Shown here piece after piece: positions 48,636 through 57,735 of a stretch of 64,000 nucleotides of DNA (its first letter is position 1; every line of letters begins with the position of its first letter). This stretch comes from Vicia villosa. Lineage: Eukaryota; Streptophyta; Magnoliopsida; Fabales; Fabaceae. The stretch is taken from assembly GCF_029867415.1 (NCBI RefSeq), contig NW_026705329.1, positions 248,001-312,000 on the forward strand, in the 5' to 3' direction. The translations under genes were made by a program, and so were the position numbers. A model generated the notes under the pieces. It did no database searches and was not told where the DNA came from. It worked only from the letters and a program-made list of their open reading frames with translations.

Positions 48636-48968
48636 GAGTATGTTTGGATTGATGGAATGTGATGGAATGGAATGGAATAGAGTGGTATTTAATCAGACTC
48701 CATTGTTTGGATTTATAAATAATGGATGGAGTGGAATGGAATATGATGGAATCTATTCCATCCTATTCCATCATATCCTTCAATTTTTATTTCACCCAAA
48801 TTAGGGTGTATGCAATGGAATGAACTAAAATATTCTATTCCTCTCAATATCATTCCACCACATTCCATCAAACAATGGAATGGAATCTCAATACCATTCC
48901 GCTTCGCTCCACTCCATTCCATCATGTTCCGCTCCGCTCCGTTCTAGTCCATTAATCCAAACATAGCC
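48636..48968. mobile_element. Tourist-like (PIF/Harbinger) MITE, 333 bp
   Basis: The left end GAGTATGTTTGGATT and the inverted right end GGCTATGTTTGGATT match at 13 of 15 positions. TAA flanks both sides (48633-48635 and 48969-48971). The interior consists of GGAATG/GATGGAATGG repeats and their complement, so the whole element can fold back. It shares the left TAA with the preceding MITE. Confidence 0.8.
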
Positions 48969-48971
48969 TAA

Positions 48972-49424
48972 GTGATTGAGACTCCCATCAAACTTTGAGA
49001 TTTCTACCTTTTGAAACTACTGAACTTTTACTGTATCTTCTTAATTCCACTAATTCCTTTTTTATTCTCGACTACATGATCGATCCTACCACACATGAAT
49101 ATTAAGCTATTCAGACTTAATACTAATGATGTAACACCTCTATTTTTTTTATTATTTAGCTAAAAATATTTAGTCTAAGTTTTTACCAATGATTAAGCCA
49201 TTTATTTTTATTGATTCATTTTGTAGTTGTGATATGAAAAAATTTCTAATTGCTTGTTCTTATCTCCAAGATTTATAATTTGTTTGAATTTTTAAATTTT
49301 AATTATTATTTAATTTAATAATATTAAAGTTGGTTGATAAATCAATTTATTAATAATATTAATCATAAAAATGAATTAATAATAATAGTGGTAATATGCT
49401 AGGATATAATGACATATTCGCGTT
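48972..49424. other. No gene seen
   Basis: AT-rich sequence between the MITE and the LINE. Nothing recognisable is present. Confidence 0.5.
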
Positions 49425-49509
49425 TAATTAAGAGCTTAGAAAAAATCATGGAGCGTGAGAGAGATAGGGGTGCTGAGAGAGGTAGGAGCGTGGAGAGACA
49501 ATGCACTAA

Positions 49510-49514
49510 GGTTC
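49510..49514. repeat. TSD GGTTC of the solo LTR, left copy
   Basis: GGTTC here and at 50867-50871 flanks the solo LTR. Removing the LTR and one copy restores continuity of LINE ORF1. Confidence 0.93.
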
Positions 49515-50866
49515 TGATCGATAAAATAGCAAGTGTACTATTTTGCCTCTGTAGTAATAAAGGGAAAATTCCCCGAATATCGATCTCAAGGACTGCGTGA
49601 TATTATAGAGTTAGTAGGAATTCAATTAAACAAAAAGCCTTGGGGGTTTTGGTTTTTATGATTACGAATTAAATTGCAAATAAACTTAAAAGGATTGATT
49701 TAGCCAAATATGAGTAACATGCCAGGGTAAGTGTGTGCATTAACATGTAGCAATTCTGAACCCTTGTTTCATTAACAAAATTCAACTTATCAATTACCGG
49801 TTCTTAAGGGTATTTGCTCCTAAGTCCTTAGTGGGCAAACCTTTGAACATTAAAATCCTAATCCCAAAGTCCTTCGAAATTAGTGATCAAATCAAGTATT
49901 ATTATAATCAAGAACAATCCGGTTACTATAGGGTATCCCTAGTCCTAGGTGATATCTACTATAGTATAATGGTATAAAAACCCTAACAATGGAGGTCAAT
50001 CCTAATTGTCAGTCTTAAATCAATCCAGTTGGTCCGACGAGGAAAGCATTAAAAACCTTATACCATTAAATTGAACATGAAAGAGAAATATGTTATTGAA
50101 ATTCGGAATTCAAAATCATCACAAATGTTAATCAGGGACACCCCCCTAGCATTGGGGGGTTTAGCTACTCATATCATCCAAAGAAATTACAAAGATATCA
50201 AATAAAGACATTACAATAGAGATGATGAACTTTGATCTTCAATGGCTTCCGCTCATGAGAGTTCTCTGTTCTTCTCCAATTGCATAGGCTTCTTTTCTCA
50301 ATCCTCCAATTCTTCGTGTGGCAAAAAGATCCCTAATTCATCTTGAAAACTCTCCTAAATAGTGCAGACTCACTTAAGTTGGTTGGAAATCCCAAAAACA
50401 CCCTTGCAGGTCATCCACTGAACAAAATCACAAAAATCACTGAAATCAGCGTCAAACCCAACACGGGCCGTGTTGAGCAACACGGGCACCCGTGTTGGTC
50501 TTCTGTCATATTTATTTTTATTATTTGGTCCCAGACTTAGCAACACAGGCCGTGTTGAGCAACACGGGCACCCATGTTGCACCACTGTTTTTCCTTCCTC
50601 TCAACCTTTGCTCCCAGCTCTCTTCCTGACACGGCCCGTGTTGAGCAACACGGCCACCCGTGTCAGGCCTCCTAAAACATGTTTTCTGAACTTCCTCAAA
50701 ACTCCGAGTTTTGCACTGATTTAGTCCGATTTATCCATATGAACCTGAAAACATTAAAACATACAACCAAAGCATAAAATGACGGATAAAGAAATAAAAC
50801 ACTCAATAACATAACTTAAAAATACTTAAAAACAACGGAAAATATATGTGTGAAAACCACTGATCA
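49515..50866 (-). mobile_element. Solo LTR, 1352 bp, Athila-like
   Basis: TGATCG...TGATCA ends with a perfect 5-bp TSD and no internal region show a solo LTR left by unequal recombination. Strand is inferred: read on the - strand it starts TGATCAGTGG and ends with the AGTCCTTGAGATCGATATTC type of sequence common to Athila-group LTRs. Three palindrome-rich units of about 38 bp with CCGTGTTGAGCAACACGG lie at 50461-50498, 50541-50580 and 50628-50666. Confidence 0.85.
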
Positions 50867-50871
50867 GGTTC
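50867..50871. repeat. TSD GGTTC of the solo LTR, right copy
   Basis: This is identical to 49510-49514. Confidence 0.93.
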
Positions 50872-52814
50872 CATATCGGAGGAGAAGACAACAATGGGAT
50901 ACGGTAGTGAACGTTAACAAAATCAGTGATGTTGAAGCTAGGAAACCAACTGTATTATCATTTTTCTTCACAGAAATACCTTGGAGCTAAGGAGTTGTAT
51001 CGTGTGTTTTGCGAGTATGGTTACGTAGATGAGGTGACCATTCCACCGAAGAAAGATGTGAGAGGCAAGAGATACGGTTTTGTAAGGTTTTTTTATGTTG
51101 GAGATGAGGTCCTCATGACAACTAAGTTAGATAATATCTTTGTTGGTGGGGGGAAGTTGCATGTGAATATTCCAAAGCATGCTAGGAGGCAGGTTCTAAG
51201 GAGGATCCCGGAGGGAGCAGGAGATAAGAATGGAAACAATATCCAACGTGGTCAAGATACTAAGTTGGGCAACAACGTTGGTAAAGGAGTGCAACATAGC
51301 AATGGTGAGGTTAAAGGAGCCAGAACTTATGCTCAAGTGACAAGAGCAAACAATCCAAAACCTTTGTTTACTCATATGGAGTTTAACAGAGATATTGAAG
51401 ACTTGGCTAGATTTGAAAATGCGTATATTGGGGTGGTGGAAAACCCGGGTATGACATATAATATTCAAGAATCGTTTAGTTTGGAGGGTTACTCATCGGT
51501 TAGGGCAACTCCGTTAGGAGCGAATCTATGTTTACTCGAAGATTTAAAAGACGGGGAGGGGGAGTACTTGGTGAAGGAAGAGAAGGTGTGGTTAGGGAAA
51601 TGGTTTCAAAGAGATTCATAAATGGAGTCCAAGGGATGTGGACAACGAAAAGGTGACATGGTTGAGGTGTTATGGAATTCCTTGCCATGCGTGGTGCTCA
51701 AATTTATTTCAATTCCTTATGTCACCTGTTGGCATATGTGTGTGTGTAGTGACGATGAAACTGAAAAACACGTTAAGTTTGACGTGTCTAGAATTATGGT
51801 AAAGACCAAATACAACCTAGTTCTAAACCAGACGTTCAATATTGGCGTGAATGGAGAAGCTTATTCAATAAAGATGGTGGAGGATTCTTATGGCCCATTG
51901 CGTATTGTTATGCCTTCCAAAACATGGATGAATCAGAACCGGATTCAGTCATCAGGAAGCTCAGGCGAATGAGAGTTTTAATGATGTGTCAAGCAAGGGC
52001 TTATCAGAGGAGTTGTTAGGTGATGGCGAGGAGCAGGAAAAAGTGGATGAGTCTTGTCAAGTAGGGGAAGGTTCAGGTCATGGGGAATTAAATGTTATAA
52101 GGAAAGTTGCAGTTTTGGTGCAACCGGAGAGGAGTCCTATAGAAGTTTCGTTGGTAAAGCAAAAAGGAGATGCAGATGTTCAGGTGGTAACATCGACCAT
52201 TAATGGGGAGCAGCATAGTATTAAGGTTGTGTCAGAAGAAAAGGGGATATCGAGAAAAATCAGGGAGGTGGCATCGTAAGAGTCCAAAGGTAAAAGAATA
52301 AGCAGATATAATCTTAGGGGAAAGAATGGTTGTACACGTGGGGGTTTTTTGAAGGGTAGTTTGGGTTTGGGACTCCAAATTCGTAACGGCCCAAGAGATA
52401 TTAAATCTAAGATGGCCCAAAAGAGTTTGGTCCTTTCTATAGATGGTGGGTCCATCGATCCAATTCAATCAGGGTCTGTGGAATCTTCTCGTTCTATCGC
52501 TAGCAAAAAAAATCAAGAGTGAAAAGGGGTAAGAAGCCTGAGAAGAGTAAGCTGAGGATCAGGAAAGGGGTAACTCAAAGTTTCGTCCACAGTTGTGAAT
52601 CATTGAACGATTCAGCTGTAGAAAAGGCAACAAAAGGTTCGTGGATTTGGAGAAGAGGAAAGCTGCGGAGGATTTGTGGAAAACAATTGCAGGTTTGGGG
52701 GTGGTTTGGGATGAATCAGATGATACTTATATTGAAGCTATTCGGGCTATGGAATAAAGAGATAGTGAAGGTCGTATGGTCCAGCTGGCGGTTCAAAAAA
52801 AGGGGATGTTATGA

Positions 52815-54644
52815 ATATTGTATCTTACAATATCAGGGGGGAAATCCTTTGAAAATGAGGAGGATTAGAGAGTGTTTTATGAAGGGGAAAGATGATCTTT
52901 GTTTCATCCAGGAGTCAAAACTAAAAAGTATTTCGGAAGCCATTGTTAGAAGTTTCTGGGGATTCTGCAACATCGATTGGTCGGTCCAAAATTCTAATGG
53001 TTGCTCGGGGGGGGTTGCTGATTATGTGGAAGGAAAATGTTTTTGAGCCAATCTTCAGCTTTAGAGGGGAAGGGTATCTTGGTATCTGCGCTATGTTCAA
53101 AGGTTCTCGGTGTTTTTTTGTGAACGTGTATTCGTCTTGTGTCCTGTCTAAGAAGAGGCGTTTGTGGGGGCGGTTGATTGAGTTGAGAGGGTTGTGGGGG
53201 GATGATGAGTGGTGTATAGGAGGTGATTTTAATTCAATGAGATTTGAATCGAAATGCATTGGTCGAAATTGTACGTATAGTCCGCAAGAAGATGTAGATA
53301 TTAATGACTTCATAGGGATGATGGATTTGGAGGATCTACCAACAGGTCATCGGAAATTTTCTTGGAGTAGAGGCTATGGTGGGGCTATGCGAAGAATCGA
53401 TATATTTCTACTGTCAAGTGGTATGGTCACTCTTCTTTCGGCAGTGGCGCAAGAAATTGGTCCTAAAGAAGTTTCAGACCATATTTCTGTTTGGCTCAAT
53501 TGCAATAAGCAGAATCGGGGTCCAAAGCTTTTAGAACTATCAATGGATGGTTGAAGCATCCGGGTTTTGTTGAGTTCGTAGACAAGGAATGGAAAAGTAT
53601 GTTGGTTTCGGAGTCTGCTGCATTTGTTATAAAGGAAAAGTTAAAGTTACTAAAGGTAAGTCTTAGAAGGTGGAATTCAGAGGTTTATGGTTATGTGGAC
53701 ATGCGCGTGGAGGATGCTGTTTTGAAAATTAACGTTAGCGATGATAACTTTGTGGCTATTTACGGAGCTGATGGGGCTAGGGGGCTGGAAAACATGGACG
53801 TAGAGGTGGATGTAGTATCATAGGAAAGAGCTGATACAGCTTCTTCCTTTTGGAATAGTTTACGACGTTAGGAAAGTTTGTTGAAGCAGAAATCAAGGAT
53901 TAAGTGGTGCAAAGAAGGGGACTTGAACACGAGGTTTTTCCATAACATGATGAAGGCTAGAAACAGGTGCAACTATATTGGTAGTGTGGATACGAGTGTT
54001 GGCAGGGTTTCAGATGATAATGTTGTTAAAGAGGAAGTTAAAAGATTCTTCCAAGAAAATTTAAGGGAACAACCAATTAGAAGACCAAAGCTGGATGGTG
54101 TTCCTTTGGTGCAGCTATCGCCCCAGGAAGCAGATTCTTTGGAGGAGTCGTTTTCGGAGGCTGACATTTGGGAGGTGGTTCAGGAGCTGGACAATAATAA
54201 GTGACCAGGACTAGACGGGTACAATTTTAATTTCATTCGTAAATGCTGGAATATTATATCCCCTGATATTTGTAGATTTGTAGCTTAGGTTGAGAATCCT
54301 CAGTTCCTGAACGAATATAGACCCATAAGTTTGATGGGGAGTCTTTATAAAATCATTACTAAATTGCTAGCCAACAGGTTGCGTATTGCAGTAGGCAAAT
54401 TGGTGTCTAAATATCAAACAACTTTTATTCCCGATAGGCAGATTCAAGATGGCATTGTGGTACTGAATGAGTTGCTTGACTTTGCGAAGAGGAAGAGGAA
54501 AAAATGTTTGTTGTTGAAGGTTGATTTCGATAAAGCATATGATAATGTCAATTGGGTTTTCCTGTTATATATGCTGAGACGGTTTGGTTTTGGCGATAGA
54601 TGGATTAAGTGGATCACAGCGTGCGTGTGTACTGCTATTGCATC
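52815..54644 (+). pseudogene. LINE ORF2 (endonuclease and partial reverse transcriptase), broken
   Basis: The endonuclease runs from about 52815 (SYNIRG) to 53520, with catalytic-site motifs GDFN at 53222-53233 and SDHI at 53474-53485. A run of eight G near 53009-53016 coincides with a frame change. The linker contains stops at 53821 and 54202 (TGA). RT motifs EYRPISL, the QIQDGI region and VDFDKAYD (from 54520) are clear, but about 60 bases seem deleted near 54285-54300. The sequence ends before the YADD box. ORF2 normally nicks target DNA and copies the LINE RNA into it. This copy cannot. Confidence 0.85.
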
Positions 54645-54941
54645 CTGAATTTTGCCCTACGATTTTCATGTCATTTGCATCATTGTATTTTACTAACCCT
54701 TAACTCAAAATTACAAAAATATGTCTTGTTTCTCTTTTATTGTGTAAGACAGGGACTGAATCGAAAAAGCGAGATTTGCGAGATGATGCGAAGGAGTATG
54801 GCATAAAAATTAACATCTCGAGTCAATTCCAATTTCAAGTTCAAAATTCCATTTTCTTTCTCTTTAAATATCATGTTAATTTCTATTTCTTTTTATTCAA
54901 AAATCTCAAAAATATATTGCTTTTCTTTTTTATGTAGTTTT
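54642..54941 (+). mobile_element. Ogre-type LTR 5' fragment, cut by the Sirevirus
   Basis: TGCATCCTGAATTTTGCCC followed by TCATTTGCATCATTG resembles the first bases of the Ogre-type LTRs here (TGTCATACCCCAATTTTTGACC, CATATGCATCATTTGCATC). It begins where the LINE RT stops and ends where the Sirevirus LTR begins. The rest probably lies beyond the Sirevirus, outside the window. Confidence 0.45.
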
Positions 54942-55214
54942 TGAAGGATAGAAAAACACTTAGAAAGGGAGGGTTTGAATAAGTGTAGCTTTAAAACTTG
55001 TAAGATAAAAACAATTTGCACAATGATTTTTATCCTGGTTCGTTGTTAACTAAACTACTCTAGTCCACCCCCTAGGAGTGATTTACCTCACCTGAGGATT
55101 TAATCCACTAATCACACAAGATTACAATGGTTTTCCACTTAGACAACTTCTAAGTCTTCTAGAGTATACTGATCACAACCTGATCACTCTAGGAACAATC
55201 TGCTTAGATACCCT

Positions 55215-55219
55215 CTAAG
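55215..55219. repeat. TSD CTAAG of the foldback composite, left copy
   Basis: CTAAG is repeated at 55861-55865. Joining the flanks gives the continuous Sirevirus LTR sequence CCTCTAAGACTTTCTAGAG. Confidence 0.85.
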
Positions 55220-55860
55220 TGTAACACCCTGGATTTCCGCTTACCCCGCAGGGCTTCTGGCCTACCAAGCATGTCACCGGTTTAATCAATAATCCCCCTA
55301 GGTCCGCTTATCGGCTGCCCAGGAAATATTGTTTTTGCCTCCCGCAGGAATCGAACCATGTACCTAGGGGTTAAGTACATATTCATAGCAATTCCTGCTA
55401 CCAATTGATCTACTTGGTCAATTGGTAGCAGGAATTGCTATGAATATGTACTTAACCCCTAGGTACATGGTTCGATTCCTACGGGAGGCAAAAACAATAT
55501 TTCCTGGGCAGCCGATAAGCGGACCTAGGGGGGATTATTGATTAAGCCGGTGACATGCTTGATAGGCCGGAAGCCCTGCGGGGTAAGCAGAAATCCAGGG
55601 TGTTACATTAAAAAGGCGCCTTTTTAATGTAACACCCTGGATTTCCGCTTAACCCGCAGGGCTTCGTAGCTCAAGTGGTAGCAGGAATTGCTATGAATAT
55701 GTACTTAACCCCTAGGTACATGGTTCGATTCCTGCGGGAGGCAAAAACAATATTTCCTGGGCAGCCGATAAGCGGACCTAGGGGGGATTATTGATTAAGC
55801 CGGTGACATGCTTGGTAGGCCGGAAGCCCTGCGGGGTAAGCGGAAATCCAGGGTGTTACA
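55220..55860. mobile_element. Palindromic composite element with tRNA-like pol III boxes, 641 bp
   Basis: It starts TGTAACACCCTGG and ends with its complement. The first part (55220-55607) is a near-perfect palindrome with arms of about 190 bp and a centre near 55413. A 20-bp perfect palindrome with core GGCGCC follows (55608-55627). Then comes a complete 233-bp unit (55628-55860) with 38-bp terminal inverted repeats matching at 37 positions. Each palindrome arm equals the 3' four fifths of that unit. The full unit carries TAGCTCAAGTGG (A-box-like, 55667-55678) and GGTTCGATTCC (perfect B-box, 55722-55732). There is no ORF. The flanks are CTAAG on both sides. The family is not known to me. Confidence 0.85.
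55667..55732 (+). promoter_or_regulatory. tRNA-like internal pol III promoter in the 233-bp unit
   Basis: TAGCTCAAGTGGTAGC fits the A-box consensus, and GGTTCGATTCC 43 bases later equals the B-box consensus. I could not pair a proper acceptor stem or T stem, so this is a tRNA-derived head rather than a tRNA gene. The inverted arm and the third copy carry the B box too (complement at 55351-55361; direct at about 55469-55479). Confidence 0.55.
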
Positions 55861-55865
55861 CTAAG
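55861..55865. repeat. TSD CTAAG of the foldback composite, right copy
   Basis: This matches 55215-55219. Confidence 0.85.
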
Positions 55866-56137
55866 ACTTTCTAGAGTATTCTGATCAACAACCTGATCAC
55901 TCTAGTTCTTACAAATTAATGTAAACAAATTCTAAGAGTTACAATGCTTCTTATAAAGCTATTATCACAACTGTGATTTTCTCTTAAGTTTAAGCTTAAT
56001 CTCACTAATATATTACAGCAGCAATGTAGTGAGGTTGAAGACGAAGTTATGAGAGCTTTTGAATTGAACAGCGTTTCAGCGTTTTTGGATCGAGTGTTAT
56101 GTTCAAAGTTCGTTACCTTGCTTCTCATCAGAACTTC

Positions 56138-56147
56138 ATATTTATAG
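56138..56147 (-). promoter_or_regulatory. TATA-box of the Sirevirus LTR
   Basis: CTATAAATAT on the - strand, within CGCCTATAAATATGAAG, about 590 bases into the LTR. Location and context fit an LTR promoter. Confidence 0.5.
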
Positions 56148-56732
56148 GCGTTTGAGAAGATGACCGTTGGGAGCATTTAATGCTTTGCGTATTCCGTACA
56201 GCATTGCATTTAATGTTTCACTCTTTTGTCAACTACCTCGAGCCTTGCTTTCGCTGTGTCTACTGACGTTGCCTTTAATAGCTTTCAACGTTCCTTTTGT
56301 CGGTCAGCGTAGCCTGCCAGCTAGTACTTGCTTCTGATCTGATGTTTGTGTTAACAACGTTTGAATATCATCAGAGTACAAACAGCTTGGTGCAGAGCAT
56401 CTTCTTGTCTTCTGACCTTGAAGTGCTTCTGAGCGTGATACCATGAGAACTTTAGTGCTTCTGCTTCTGATCTCAAGTTCTTCTGATGCTTCCATAGACC
56501 ATGTTCTGATTCTGCTTGACCATCTTCTGATGTCTTGCCAGACCATGTTCGGATGTTGCATGCTGAACCTTCTGAGTCAGTGCTTCTTGCGCTGATTTTG
56601 TGCATACTCTTTATATAATTCCTGAAATGGAAATTGCATAGTATTAGAGTACCACATTATCTCATACAAAATTCATATTCATTGTTATCATCAAAACTAA
56701 GAATATTGATCAGAACAAATCTTGTTCTAACA

Positions 56733-57735
56733 ATCTCCCCTTTTTGATGATGACAAAAACATATATAAATGATATGAATTTGCAATCAAAATATCAGACG
56801 GCTAAAGACAATTACACAGCTATAGCATAAGCATATAACCATAGTGTGTGAATATGTCTCCCCCTGAGATTAACAATCTCCCCCTGAGATAAATAATCTC
56901 CCCTGAAATAAATACTAGAAGAAATTTATAAATAAAGGACTTCCCTGAGTATTTTCCATTTCAGTTGAGACGATCACATATGCTTAGATCTTCAGAACAT
57001 TCATAGCTTCTGATTCTTGCTTCCATAGGACAGCTTCAGAGCTTGAATTTCTTCTTGAATCATTGCATGCTAGATTGTATTAGAACATTGTTGAATGTAC
57101 CAGAGCATCTCTATATCCTGAAATGTTACAGAACAAACTAAACGACAAAAGTCAGAGCATGAATGAATCAGAACATAAAATATGTATCAGAACATATAAT
57201 ATGTATCAGAGCAAAAACAATAATGTTTCAGAGCATATTTAGAACAAAAACATGCATCAGAACATATAAGGAATAAGAATGAGTTAGAGCATATTCTATC
57301 ATCAGAATATCATAACATTCTTCCTTCTTGCTTCTGATCTTGAAGCTTCACAGCACTCAGCTTGCTTCAATTTCCATGAGCTTGATTCCATACAGAATTG
57401 CTTTTCCCCATGTCTTTGCTTCTCATGTTGAGCTTTTAAGAAGATCTTCACTTCCTGCAAAACACTCAAAGACACAGAACTTGCAATTTCTTGTTAGAAA
57501 TGTGGAGACTTTCTCCCAGCAACTGATAATATAAATCAGATAATTTATCACATTTTCTCCCCCTTTTTGTCATAACATCAAAAACACAAAAGATTCAGAT
57601 GAAAAACAAAACAATTATGAGAGAAAAGAAGGATAACTTTCATTGATTGCAAAAGGAGAATTGTCAGAAAGTACAAGAAAGATGCATAGAAGACAGATGC
57701 AAGAAACAAAGAGAAACTACTAAGACACAAAAGGA
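56733..57735 (-). other. Sirevirus 3'UTR with repeated polypurine tracts
   Basis: On the - strand CAAAAAGGGGAGAT directly precedes the LTR (56733-56747). Further purine tracts of the type TCAGGGGGAGA occur near 56860-56905, and CAAAAAGGGGGAGAAAATG lies near 57550-57570. Multiple conserved PPT copies upstream of the 3' LTR are a published Sirevirus trait. The rest is AT-rich, with CAGAACAT(A)T words repeated at 57140-57310. Confidence 0.75.

Larger units (their letters stand above)
49449..51972 (+). pseudogene. LINE ORF1 (RNA-binding RRM protein), broken
   Basis: The coding sequence starts around ATG 49449 (an Arg/Glu-rich N-terminus), is interrupted by the solo LTR at 49515-50866 and continues at 50872. 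An RNA-recognition motif spans about 50960-51190, with the RNP1 signature KRYGFVRF at 51067-51090 preceded by VDEVTIPPK. A conserved C-terminal part typical of plant LINE ORF1 (RIMVKTKYN, KMVEDSYGPLRI) lies at about 51790-51915. Frame changes near 50985 and 51610 and further stops break it. The protein would bind LINE RNA in the ribonucleoprotein. Confidence 0.75.
49425..54641 (+). mobile_element. Degenerate L1-type LINE, interrupted and 3'-truncated
   Basis: The order RRM-containing ORF1, apurinic-type endonuclease, reverse transcriptase is that of plant L1-type LINEs. The 5' part is split by a solo LTR (49515-50866). The RT stops after its first motifs because other elements begin at about 54642. 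Many frameshifts and stops show it is dead. The 5' boundary is approximate. The 3' end, including the poly(A), is not in this window or is lost. Confidence 0.85.
54942..56732 (-). repeat. 3' LTR of the Sirevirus, with a nested insertion
   Basis: On the - strand it begins TGTTAGAACAAGATTTG at 56732 and ends ...CTATCCTTCA at 54942. Without the nested 641-bp insertion and its extra TSD copy (55220-55865) the LTR is about 1.15 kb. A TATA-like CCTATAAATATG stands on the - strand at 56138-56147. The GTTTT before 54942 may be the TSD. Its partner is outside the window. Confidence 0.85.

Noticed and set aside
55667..55750. A genuine tRNA gene
   Set aside because: A and B box motifs are present, but I could not pair an acceptor stem or T stem, and the sequence lies inside inverted-repeat ends.
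56304..56605. Minus-strand ORFs in the Sirevirus LTR
   Set aside because: They lie inside the LTR and consist of repeated CTTCTGA words. No protein family was recognised.
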